DNA of 64,000 nucleotides, from contig NZ_CP070501.1 of the NCBI RefSeq assembly GCF_018308945.1, positions 930,001 through 994,000 of the forward strand, written 5' to 3'. The position numbers and the translations under genes were made by a program. The DNA is from Agrococcus sp. Marseille-Q4369 (lineage in GTDB: Bacteria; Actinomycetota; Actinomycetes; Actinomycetales; Microbacteriaceae). Below the pieces are notes generated by a model. It made no database searches, was not told where the DNA came from, and saw nothing but the letters and a program-made list of their open reading frames with translations. Below are positions 17,701 to 25,125 of this stretch, piece after piece. The first letter of the stretch is position 1. Each line of letters begins with the position of its first letter.

Positions 17701-20472
17701 CCGCACGACGCCCTCACCGGTCGCGCCGAGGTCGTCGGTGATGCGGTAGCGGAACTCGTCGGTGCCGCGCGAGTAGTCCCCCGCCTGGTAGCGGAGCGTC
17801 GAGCGCCCGAGCTGCGTGACGAAGCCGCGCGTCGGCGCGGTCGAGGGGCCGAGCAGCTGCACGGGATCGCCGTTCGGGTCGGCGTTCGAGAGCGGCAGCG
17901 CGAGGTCGACGCTCGCGCCCGCGACGACGCGCGCCTCGATTGCCGGCGCGGTGGGCGCCGCATTGGTCGTGCGCGCCGCCGCGGCGACCTGCATCGTGAT
18001 GCCGGCCGTCGACGACTGGCCGTCCGGTCCGCGCACGGCGTAGGTCGCCGTGAACGTGCCAGGCTCGTCGGGCGCGACGAACCGCATCCGGTCGCCGTCG
18101 ACGAACAGCAGGCCGGCCTCAGGCGGCGCGACGATCGCGGGATCGAGCTCGAGCGCGAGCCCGTCGGGCTGCTCGTCGTTGACGAGCACCGGGATGTCGA
18201 CGAGCCCGCCGGGGCGCACGGTCACCTCGTCGTCGCGCGCGATGGGCGCCTGCACCGACGCCGTGCCGGTCGACGAGACGCGCAGCTCGCCCTCGGCGCT
18301 CTGCACGCCGTTCGTGACGGTGTAGCGCACGCTCGCCTGCTGCGCGAGCTCGTCGGTGAGCGTGAGCCGCAGCTGCTCGGCATCGACGACCTCCGCGCGC
18401 ACGGCGGTGTCGTCGCTCGCGGCGTTCAGGAGCGCGACGACGCCGCCGGAGGGGTCGAGCGCGAGGTCGTCGACGTCGAGCTCGACCGTGCCGAGCGCCG
18501 GGAGCGCCGCGCGCGCCGGCATCGTGATGGGCGGGCTCGACGCGTCGGCGGCCTCGAGCACCCGCACGACGACGCGCCCCTCCTGCGTCGCGGTGCCGTC
18601 GGTGACGACGTAGGAGAAGCGCATGAGCCCCGCGTCGGTCGGCTGCACCCGGATGGTGCCGTCGGCGAAGCTCGGCTCGACGGGGTAGTTCGGTGCGACG
18701 ACGTTGTGGAGGCTCAGCTCGCCCGCGCCGCCCTGGGCCGCGAGCAGAGGCTCGAGCACGAGCTGCTGCCCCACGCGCGTGACGGCCGTGACGGGCTGCG
18801 CCGAGATCGGCACCGCGCCGGCGTGCACGGTGAGCACGATCTCCTCGGTCGCCTCCGCTTGCCCGTCGGTGACCGTGACGAGCACCCGGCGCTCGGTGCC
18901 CGTACCGCCGTCGGTGAACTCCAGCCGGCCATCGGCGCGCACGCTCACGCGGTCTGGGGCGGCGGCCTCGGCGCTGACGAGCGCGAGCGCGTCGCCCTCG
19001 GGGTCGACCCAGCCGTCGAGCGCGTCGAGGGCGATGGTCCTGCCGGCCTCGAGCGTCGCGCGCACGGGGCGCTCGAGCACGGGCGGCTCGTTGCCCTCGC
19101 GCAGCGCCACGGTCGCGACCGCCCGATCGCTCTCGGCGCCGTCCGAGATGCGGTAGTCGATGCGGGTGGGCCCGGCCGCGGGCGCCTCGAAGCGGATGCC
19201 GCGCCCGTCGGGGGTGATGGCGGCGGATGCGTCGGCCCGGTCGAGCTCGACGCTGGTGATGAGGATGGGGTCGCCGTTCGCGTCGCTGTCGTTGAGCAGC
19301 ACGGGCAGCACCGTCACCTCGCCCGGGCGCGCGCCGAGCTCGTCGTCCTGCGCGACGGGCGGCTCGGGCGCCGCCTCGACGGCCTCCTCGACGGCCTCGT
19401 CGTCGATCGGCGCCTCGGGCGCGGGCTCGTCGTCCTCGAGCTGCCAGCCCGTGATGCGGCGGCCGTCGCGGTCGATCGACCACGCGTCGCCCGAGCCGAC
19501 GTCGGTGACCGCCGTCGCGCTCCCGCGCTGCAGGATCCGCAGGCTCGCGTCGATCGGCACGCCTTGCAGCGAGAGGACGACGGGCTCCTCCCCCTCGCAC
19601 GAGCGCCAGCCGGTGCCGCCCTGCCAGGCCGCGTACGCGCATCCGTCGCTCACGACCGGCCTCGCCGGCTCGCCGCTCGCGCCCGACGCGAGGGTCGTCG
19701 CGGCCGGCACGCCGAGCTGCTGCCGCACGAGGGCTGTGTCGGTCGCGTAGAGCACGGCGGATGCGCTCGGTCCGGGCTCCTGGAGGCGCACGCCGGTCTC
19801 GTCGAGGGCGCGCTGCCACGAGCTCGTCGAGAGCACGCCCGAGCCGGCGTCGTAGAGCACCCACTCGTCGCCGAGCGCCGTGAGCTGCAGCTCGGGCGCG
19901 GCGGGCGAGACGGGGGCGCGCTCGCTCGAGACGGTCTCTCCCGCGTCATCGACGCGCAGCACCCGGCCGAGGCCCGGTGACGCGGCGAGCAGGCTCTCCT
20001 CGCCGAGCACGGCGACGCCGCCGCGGCCGAGCGCCACGACGGGTTCGTCGAGCGGCGTGCCCTCCGCGATCGCGCCGGTCGTCGTGCGCCACACGTCGCC
20101 GGTCGCGGGCGACGTGATGACGACGCGGTCGTCGCGCGCGGCGACGGCGGCCCCCGCGACGATCGGCACCGCCGGGCCGGCCTGCGCCTCCCCCTCGCGC
20201 ACGACGCGCACGGTGGATGCGCTGCGGTCGACGACGACGGTGCCCGACGGCGTCTGCAGCGCCTCGTGGACGCCGCCGACCTGGACGGTGCGCTCGATCG
20301 TGCTGTTCGCGGTGTTGGCGAGCCCGATCGCGCCGGCGCTCGAGTTCGCGATCCACACGCTCGAGCCGTCGAGCTCGGGCTCGAGCGCCTGGTAGCCGGG
20401 GGCGACGACGGCGCCGACGACGATCCCCGCGGTGAGGAGTCCGCCGAGGACGAGGCCGGCCCGCGCCCTCAC
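14782..20472 (-). CDS. Giant Ig-like/fibronectin type III surface protein
   Basis: A 1,896-residue protein, the largest gene in the window. A signal-anchor helix lies at about residues 5-27. Residues about 30-370 look beta-propeller-like (repeated V-x-D-x-A-G-x-V pieces). From about 370 to 1425 come roughly eleven Ig-like/cadherin-like repeats, several with the hallmark RPG-(9-10)-PVLxND-xD (for example VLLNDSDANGDPI, VLVNDEQPDG, VLDNDRDPAG). Three or so FN3 domains follow at about 1425-1720 (SPITGYRVV, TPIEAYLVRVSG). The last 170 residues contain scattered Cys. GTG 20472 overlaps the kinase stop (GTGA). Its position between a kinase and a MoxR module suggests a cell-surface structure whose assembly is phospho-regulated. 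Binding partners are unknown. Confidence 0.85.
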   Translation of the reverse strand: MRARAGLVLGGLLTAGIVVGAVVAPGYQALEPELDGSSVWIANSSAGAIGLANTANSTIERTVQVGGVHEALQTPSGTVVVDRSASTVRVVREGEAQAGPAVPIVAGAAVAARDDRVVITSPATGDVWRTTTGAIAEGTPLDEPVVALGRGGVAVLGEESLLAASPGLGRVLRVDDAGETVSSERAPVSPAAPELQLTALGDEWVLYDAGSGVLSTSSWQRALDETGVRLQEPGPSASAVLYATDTALVRQQLGVPAATTLASGASGEPARPVVSDGCAYAAWQGGTGWRSCEGEEPVVLSLQGVPIDASLRILQRGSATAVTDVGSGDAWSIDRDGRRITGWQLEDDEPAPEAPIDDEAVEEAVEAAPEPPVAQDDELGARPGEVTVLPVLLNDSDANGDPILITSVELDRADASAAITPDGRGIRFEAPAAGPTRIDYRISDGAESDRAVATVALREGNEPPVLERPVRATLEAGRTIALDALDGWVDPEGDALALVSAEAAAPDRVSVRADGRLEFTDGGTGTERRVLVTVTDGQAEATEEIVLTVHAGAVPISAQPVTAVTRVGQQLVLEPLLAAQGGAGELSLHNVVAPNYPVEPSFADGTIRVQPTDAGLMRFSYVVTDGTATQEGRVVVRVLEAADASSPPITMPARAALPALGTVELDVDDLALDPSGGVVALLNAASDDTAVRAEVVDAEQLRLTLTDELAQQASVRYTVTNGVQSAEGELRVSSTGTASVQAPIARDDEVTVRPGGLVDIPVLVNDEQPDGLALELDPAIVAPPEAGLLFVDGDRMRFVAPDEPGTFTATYAVRGPDGQSSTAGITMQVAAAARTTNAAPTAPAIEARVVAGASVDLALPLSNADPNGDPVQLLGPSTAPTRGFVTQLGRSTLRYQAGDYSRGTDEFRYRITDDLGATGEGVVRVIVVEPGPALPPVLGADSAAMRPDSTLVVPVLDNDRDPAGLPLEIVDVDTASPGATASIRDGAVLVSAAPDASDLGIVVTVENSAGTAAASWLRIDVDPDAPPPAPDVTDVQVPIQSIASAEAVRIDPLAQATVRDGRTDVLRASLPLPAEGVTLRDDGTIEIPIGDRTRFVPFAVERDDAGGASATAVIAVPGRLDALPQLKPGVAPLAARAGETLEIAIDDVVDTVDGEGAMLTDASAVRAAPTDGSNPVIDEKTLRFVPEPGYFGPASITFEVTDGDSPTDPEGRIGTIVLPIEVLPGDGVPLTVLGSFVQLEPGTERSIDLARVTRAPDPARIAGASWSILDEVPAGFQARIEGSTLTVRALDRTDRGTRAELRIGVRDAAGEGVPGTVSLAVISTTAPLVAPEPDAVTVRRGTSAEVQPLVDDEASNPFPATPLRIGGLRVTGAEQRGITAVVDGTTVRIAASSTAAIGTTIVQVLVLDAAGVPERGVWSPITVTVQDVPDAPAPPVQAFDEHVDGVVMMSIEPPASNGSPITGYRVVNVASGIDVACGPTPRCRIEGLPAGVDLRLQAIATNAVGDSRPSEPSEPVHADRLPAVVPGVQAMPASTPGSMRVVWQGVPQPPGGTPIEAYLVRVSGSGLDQLVRVGAAERQSVIAGLTPGRAYSIEVAAANRAGVPDAAWRWPAAPVPFTAVGVPGTAPVLVTGHDGGSVTVTWAEVDRAGAASVRYSARVLSPGESQSCASSGGGTPAGSAALSATLPVAQGARAVVAVTADNGWHCSVSVSDPVFGTPAPVDASAVAVVTEVREDALDARLDRAPTLTSGTWLEARVAGGPWQRAQAGSWLTPSSAAFQYGEQVGVEVRACAPGATQGVCSAVTRVGQVVPLRLRATIEACRPLVPLEASVEGNVTPLAQDEVFARYLVGGSWTSERPATQAVPAGATRVQAWGQVTYLESGPHRDPSPTEAGCGL

Positions 20473-21830
20473 GGCAGCGGCTCTCCGCAGGCCTCGGTCG
20501 GCTCCCCGGTCGAGCCGTCGCGGTTGACGGCGACCCAGATGCACAGCTGCTCGCCAGCCGCGCCCGTGAGGGTGAACTCGCGGCCGCCCTGGATGACCGC
20601 ATCCCCCGTCGAGGTGCGCACGTGGAAGGTGTCGGTGTCGACGAGGCCCGGGTCCTCCCAGCCGAACACGACCCGGCCCTCCGCGGGGCTCACTGCGATC
20701 TCCTGCACGACCGGGATCTGCGACGAGACGCTCGAGAGCGCGAACGCCGCGACGGTGATGAGCCCGAGCACGACGACGGTCGCGGCGGCGATGCCGAGGC
20801 CGATCGCGAAGCGCTTCGGCTTCGGCGGCTGGCGACGGCCCGTCGACTGCGAGATGTCGACGCGGCTGCCCGTGATGCCGGGAGCGCGACGCGACCTGCG
20901 CTGGCGCAGCCGCAGCGCATCCGAGTCCTCCTCGACCTCGTCGCCGTCGACGATGGGCTCGGCGGCCCACGCGTCGACCTCGACCTCGATGGGCGTGACG
21001 TCGAAGCCGAGCTCGCGCTGCACGCGCTGCAGCTCACCCAACAGCTCCTCGACGCTCCCGTGACGATCGCCGGGCCTCGCCGCGAGCGCCTTGTCGAGCA
21101 CGGGGCGCAGCGCCGCGGGGATCGCGCGCGAGGGCAGCAGGTCGTGGGCGATGATGCGGTCGGAGAGCGCGGCGTGGTCGTTCGCCCGGCCCGGCTGCTC
21201 GGCGGGGCTGCGACCCGCGATGAGCGAGAAGAGCGTCGCGGCGAGCGACCACACCTCGGTCGCGATCGTGCCACCGGTCTCGCCGCGCAGCATCTCGGGC
21301 GCCGCCCACGGCACCGAGACGCCCGCGGCCTCGCTCGCGTCGTGCTGGAGGCCGGCGATCCCGAAGTCGCTCAGCACCGGGTGCCCGAACGAGGTCGTGA
21401 GGATGTTGGCTGGCTTGATGTCGCGGTGCAGCACGCCGGCCCGATGCGCGGTCTCGACCGCCGCGCCGATGCGGATCGCGACGCGCAGCGCCGCCTCGGG
21501 CGCGAGCGGGTCGGTGCGGAAGCGCTCGCCGAGCTCGGGGTTCGCGAGCTCCATCACGAGGTAGGGGCGGCCGTCGCTCGCGACCGAGGCGCCGTAGACG
21601 GTGAGGATGCTCGGGTGCGACGAGAGGCGACCCATGAGGTTGACCTCGGTGCGGAACGAGCGGCGCACGTCCTCGTCGACGAGCTCGGCGAGCAGCACCT
21701 TGACCGCGACGGGGCGGCGGGGCAGCGCCTGCTCGTAGAGGAAGACGTCGGCGTACCCGCCCGTGCCGAGCACGTGGAGATGCGAGAAGCCGGGCAGGAC
21801 CGGCGGCGCGGAGGGGAGCCGCCTGGCCAT
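20469..21830 (-). CDS. PknB-type transmembrane Ser/Thr protein kinase
   Basis: A Hanks-type kinase of 453 residues. The catalytic domain (about 15-275) has the Gly loop GTGGYADVF, VAVK (Lys about 44), HRDIKPAN (Asp about 137), DFG (about 155) and PWAAPE. After an acidic and then basic juxtamembrane segment, a single helix lies at about 341-366 (FAIGLGIAAATVVVLGLITV). The outer domain is only about 85 residues and FN3-like, not PASTA, so it is not a standard peptidoglycan-sensing PknB. ATG 21830 shares one base with the phosphatase stop (TGATG). The phosphatase is the natural antagonist; the downstream envelope proteins are plausible substrates, by inference. Confidence 0.94.
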   Translation of the reverse strand: MARRLPSAPPVLPGFSHLHVLGTGGYADVFLYEQALPRRPVAVKVLLAELVDEDVRRSFRTEVNLMGRLSSHPSILTVYGASVASDGRPYLVMELANPELGERFRTDPLAPEAALRVAIRIGAAVETAHRAGVLHRDIKPANILTTSFGHPVLSDFGIAGLQHDASEAAGVSVPWAAPEMLRGETGGTIATEVWSLAATLFSLIAGRSPAEQPGRANDHAALSDRIIAHDLLPSRAIPAALRPVLDKALAARPGDRHGSVEELLGELQRVQRELGFDVTPIEVEVDAWAAEPIVDGDEVEEDSDALRLRQRRSRRAPGITGSRVDISQSTGRRQPPKPKRFAIGLGIAAATVVVLGLITVAAFALSSVSSQIPVVQEIAVSPAEGRVVFGWEDPGLVDTDTFHVRTSTGDAVIQGGREFTLTGAAGEQLCIWVAVNRDGSTGEPTEACGEPLP

Positions 21831-22672
21831 CAGGACCGCCGCGGCTCCTCGTCGCGGAGCGTCGTGCGCGGCACGGTCCGGTCGACGTCGTCGACGCTCG
21901 GCGCGCGCGTGACGTCGATGACGATCACCGAGACGTTGTCGCGCCCCCCGGAGTCGAGCGCCGCGGCGACGAGTGCCTGCGCCGCGGCGGCCGGGTCGTC
22001 GTGCTCCCACAGCAAGCGCTCGATGTCGACGTCGTGCACTTCCTTCGTGAGGCCGTCGGAGCACACGAGCAGGCGCAGCTGCGGCATGATCGGCAGCAGG
22101 AAGTAGTCGGGCACGGGGTCGATGCCGGCGCCGACGCCGCGCGTGACGACGTTCGCCTCCGGGTGCGTCTCGGCCTCCTCCTCGGTGAGCAGGCCCGCGT
22201 CGATGAGCTCCTGCACGACCGAGTGGTCGACGGTGATGCGCGTGAGTCGCTCGCCGAGCATCGCGTAGGTGCGCGAGTCGCCGACGTTGAAGACGGCGAA
22301 GTGGGGCGCGCCCTCGTGCAGCGCGAACGCGCAGCCCGTGACCGTCGTGCCCGCGGAGCCCTCGCCGACGCCGAGCAGCTCGATCGCGTCGGTCGCGCGG
22401 CGGAGCGCGTCGACGACGTCGACCGGTTCGACGGCCGGGAGCTCCCGGAGGTCTGCGAGCTGCTCGACGACCGCCTTGCTCGCGAGGTCGCCGTGCGAGT
22501 GACCGCCCATCCCGTCGGCGACCGCGAAGACCGGCGGCTGCGTGATGAGCGAGTCCTCGTTGTGCTGGCGGCGGAAGCCGGTGTCGGTCATGCCTGCCCA
22601 GCGCACCGCGAACTGCTGGGCCTCTGGCCCCTGGGTTGCGTGCTCGCCGCTCGCCGCTCCGATGTGGGTCAC
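21830..22672 (-). CDS. PP2C-family Ser/Thr protein phosphatase
   Basis: A soluble PPM-type phosphatase of about 280 residues. Metal-binding motifs are present: RRQHNEDS near residue 38, VADGMGGHSHG near 53, CSDGLT and SGGRDNVSVIVID near the C-terminus. It should reverse phosphorylation by the kinase encoded next. It is the first gene of the seven-gene operon. The start is uncertain: GTG 22672 follows a GGAGGA only two bases away, while GTG 22711 and an internal ATG (MTDTGFRRQHNED) are alternatives. No clear promoter hexamer is seen just upstream; the next gene begins 70 bases away. Confidence 0.93.
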   Translation of the reverse strand: MTHIGAASGEHATQGPEAQQFAVRWAGMTDTGFRRQHNEDSLITQPPVFAVADGMGGHSHGDLASKAVVEQLADLRELPAVEPVDVVDALRRATDAIELLGVGEGSAGTTVTGCAFALHEGAPHFAVFNVGDSRTYAMLGERLTRITVDHSVVQELIDAGLLTEEEAETHPEANVVTRGVGAGIDPVPDYFLLPIMPQLRLLVCSDGLTKEVHDVDIERLLWEHDDPAAAAQALVAAALDSGGRDNVSVIVIDVTRAPSVDDVDRTVPRTTLRDEEPRRS

Positions 22673-22742
22673 GTCCTCCAGTCTCCCACGCCGCGCGCCC
22701 GCTGCTCGCACCGCGCGCTCAGCGGCAGCGGCCGAGGAACGC

Positions 22743-23933
22743 TCACAAGCGGCCCTTGAGGATGCGGTGCCAGTAGATCTGCGGGAGCGCGTGGCGATCG
22801 AGCAGGTACCAGAGCGGGCTCGAGCGGATCTCGCCCCGTGCCGGGATCGGGAGCGAGCGGCGCAGGCTGAGCTCCCGGTCGTACTCGCCGAACGAGAGGC
22901 TGCTGCGCGAGGTGGCGATCGGCGCGACGGTGTAGCCGTCGTAGCGCTCGAGCGGCTCGCCGGCGCGGGCGCGACGGATGTTCTCGACCGCGATCTTCAC
23001 CTGCTCGCGCAAGCCGCCGCCGGTGCGCGCGTCGCCGATGTCGGCGACGTCGCCGATGACCCAGACGCGCGGATGCGCGGGGTGACGGAGCGTCTCGGGG
23101 TCGACGGCGGCGAATCCCCCGGTGCCGTGGGCGTCGAGGCCGGAGGCCCCGATGACGTCGGGCGCGCGGTACGGCGGGTGCAGGTGGACGAGGTCGGCGC
23201 GCTCGGCGATCGTGCCGCGCGGCCCGGCGAGGTCGACCTCGTCGCCGCGCAGGGCGACGACGTGGGTCGCGGGTCGCGCCTCGATGCCGTAGCGGTCGAG
23301 GTGGCGGCGGATCTCCACCGCGATCGCGTCGACGGGGTGCAGCTCGTCGCCGTCGTGCACGAGGATCACCTCGATCGCGTCGAGCACGCCGTTCGCGCGC
23401 CACGTGTCGCACGCGATGAAGAGCGGCTTGAGCGCCGTCTCGCGACCCGAGACCGGCTGCCCGCGCAGCTCGAAGATCGCGCGGCCCGAGGTCAGGCCCG
23501 CGATGCGCTCGCGGGTGCGGGCGAGCTCGGTGTCGACGTAGGTCGTGATGGCGAGGCCGCTCGCGAGCGCCTCCGCCGCGCCGGGCAGCAGGCTCCAGTC
23601 GATGACCGCGCCGGTCGCGATGATGAGGTCGCGCCCACGGACGACGGAGCCGTCGGCGCAGCGCACCTCGCGCCGTGCCGGGTCGATCGCGACCGCCGAT
23701 GTGCGATGCCACTCGACCCCGTCGGGGATGAGCGACGCCTGCGGCCGGGACAGCTCGTCGTCGCTCGCGAGGCCGGTGGCGACGTAGTTCTGCAGCGGCT
23801 TGTAGACGTGCCGCTCGGAGGGCTCGATGAGCCCGACGTCCGGAGAACCGCGCCGCCGCAGGTGCGCGGCTGCCGAGAGTCCGCCGTTGCCCCCACCGAC
23901 CACCAGGACGTCGTGCACTCGCTCTGCCGCCAT
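22743..23933 (-). CDS. SQR-like FAD-dependent oxidoreductase without the catalytic cysteines
   Basis: A 396-residue flavoprotein with the N-terminal dinucleotide fold VLVVGGGNGGLSAAAHL and the second FAD motif VWVIGDVADIGDARTGGG, as in sulfide:quinone reductases. At the positions of the two redox cysteines of SQR this protein has Ser (PVSGRETALKP, about residue 162) and Ala (YDGYTVAPIATS, about 352), so sulfide oxidation is unlikely. A role as an NADH- or quinone-linked dehydrogenase of unknown donor is more probable. ATG 23933 lies six bases after a TAGCGT hexamer. The neighbouring DUF4192 gene ends only nine bases upstream. Confidence 0.85.
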   Translation of the reverse strand: MAAERVHDVLVVGGGNGGLSAAAHLRRRGSPDVGLIEPSERHVYKPLQNYVATGLASDDELSRPQASLIPDGVEWHRTSAVAIDPARREVRCADGSVVRGRDLIIATGAVIDWSLLPGAAEALASGLAITTYVDTELARTRERIAGLTSGRAIFELRGQPVSGRETALKPLFIACDTWRANGVLDAIEVILVHDGDELHPVDAIAVEIRRHLDRYGIEARPATHVVALRGDEVDLAGPRGTIAERADLVHLHPPYRAPDVIGASGLDAHGTGGFAAVDPETLRHPAHPRVWVIGDVADIGDARTGGGLREQVKIAVENIRRARAGEPLERYDGYTVAPIATSRSSLSFGEYDRELSLRRSLPIPARGEIRSSPLWYLLDRHALPQIYWHRILKGRL

Positions 23934-23939
23934 GGCCCG

Positions 23940-23945
23940 ACGCTA
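23940..23945 (-). promoter_or_regulatory. -10 element TAGCGT of the SQR-like gene
   Basis: TAGCGT plus six bases leads directly to ATG 23933 on the minus strand. The hexamer overlaps the end of the upstream DUF4192 gene. Confidence 0.5.
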
Positions 23946-25013
23946 CTCCCGCGTGGCTGGGCGTGCACCGGCCTCCCCGCCCGACCACAGCACCCAGTCC
24001 GGCGCGCCCTTCGCGTCGACGATGTCGCGCAGCAGCGGAGCCATCGTGAGCGCGGGGTCGATGGCCATCGCGAGCTCGGCGCACCGCCCCGCGGACCGGC
24101 CGCGACCGAGGAAGAAGTGCAGGAAGCCGACGATGACGAGCACCGGCGCGCGCAGCTCGAGCGGCGTCGCCTCGGCGATCGCCGTCCAGCGCTGCAGCCG
24201 GTCGCGGAGCCGATCGACGTCGGGAGCCGGCCCGACGCCGAGGAAGCGGTTCGCCGCGGCCTCCGTCGCCGCATCGCCCTCGATCGCGTCGAGCGTGCGC
24301 TCGGCCGACGAGGTGCCGTCGATCGCGAGCTCGATCGCGAGATCGCGCTGCGCGGGGCTCACGACGAGTGCGATCGCGAGCGCCGCTGCCTTCGTCGGGT
24401 CGATGCCGAGCGCGGTCGGCCCCTCCTCGAGGCGGTCGGCGAGCGAGACCGCGAGCTCGAGCGCGGCGATCGGGTCGTCGCGCGCGGCAGCGACGACGCC
24501 GCCCTCCAGCGCGCCGAGCCACGCGGCGACCTCGAGCGCGGCGGCGCTCCCCCGGCCCTCGGGCACGCCGGGGATCGGCGGCAGCTCCGGCACGCCCGGC
24601 GCGGGGTCGTCGAGCAGCTCGAGCTCGGCGAGCGGGCCGCGCGCGCCCGCGGGCGCCGAGTAGTCGCCCCACGCGTCGGGCGCGAGCGCGAGCACCTCGA
24701 GCACGCGCATGCCCGCCCGCTCGAGCCGTCGGGCGACGTGCCCGAGCTCGTCGGCGAGCGGCAGTCGGCCGGCACCGAGCGGCTGCGCGAGGCACGCGAC
24801 GAGCACGACCGCGTCGGCCCTGCGCGCGCCTCGGCGCACCGCGTGGGCGATCGGCGCGGCCGAGCGGCGGTCGGGCAGGTCGAGCGCCATGGGCATGCCC
24901 GAGCGGCCGCGCGAGAAGGGCAGGGCGACGAGCGACGGCGCCTCCGTGTGCCCGACGAGCCGGGGCAGCATGCGCAGCAGCGACTGCGGGGTGCGGATCT
25001 TGACGGTCTCCAT
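23943..25013 (-). CDS. DUF4192 domain protein
   Basis: A 356-residue cytosolic protein of a family seen mainly in actinobacteria and with no known function. Typical features are the start METVKIRTPQSLLRMLPRLVGH, the strand-rich VALPFSRGRSGMPMALDLP, and the C-terminal RAPVLVIVGFLHFFLGRGRSAGRCAELAMAIDPALTMAPLL. That last segment looks like a TPR-like helical pair. ATG 25013 was chosen because family members begin at this motif; an open frame extends to 25127 but would run through the divergent copper promoter. It is divergent from the copper ATPase gene. Confidence 0.85.
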   Translation of the reverse strand: METVKIRTPQSLLRMLPRLVGHTEAPSLVALPFSRGRSGMPMALDLPDRRSAAPIAHAVRRGARRADAVVLVACLAQPLGAGRLPLADELGHVARRLERAGMRVLEVLALAPDAWGDYSAPAGARGPLAELELLDDPAPGVPELPPIPGVPEGRGSAAALEVAAWLGALEGGVVAAARDDPIAALELAVSLADRLEEGPTALGIDPTKAAALAIALVVSPAQRDLAIELAIDGTSSAERTLDAIEGDAATEAAANRFLGVGPAPDVDRLRDRLQRWTAIAEATPLELRAPVLVIVGFLHFFLGRGRSAGRCAELAMAIDPALTMAPLLRDIVDAKGAPDWVLWSGGEAGARPATRE

Positions 25014-25097
25014 GCGCGCAGGGTGCGGCATCGCGCCGTCGGGCCGAGAGCGTTCCCCGCGGACCTGTGGAGAGCCGCGGCGAGCGCGCCTTGCCAG

Positions 25098-25114
25098 ATA
25101 CCCCCAGGGGGTAT
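25098..25114 (+). promoter_or_regulatory. CsoR-type copper operator overlapping the copper ATPase promoter
   Basis: The perfect palindrome ATACCCCCAGGGGGTAT (8-bp arms around a central A) matches the TACCCC/GGGGTA pattern known for CsoR sites. Its right arm runs into a -10-like TATAGG (25112-25117), only eight bases before ATG 25126. Bound repressor would therefore cover the promoter. No csoR gene is in the window. Confidence 0.8.
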
Positions 25115-25125
25115 AGGTTCGCAGC

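Noticed and set aside
7665-22672. A complete type VII (ESX) secretion locus
   Set aside because: Only an EccC-like ATPase is present; EccB, EccD, EccE, MycP and WXG100 genes are absent from the window.
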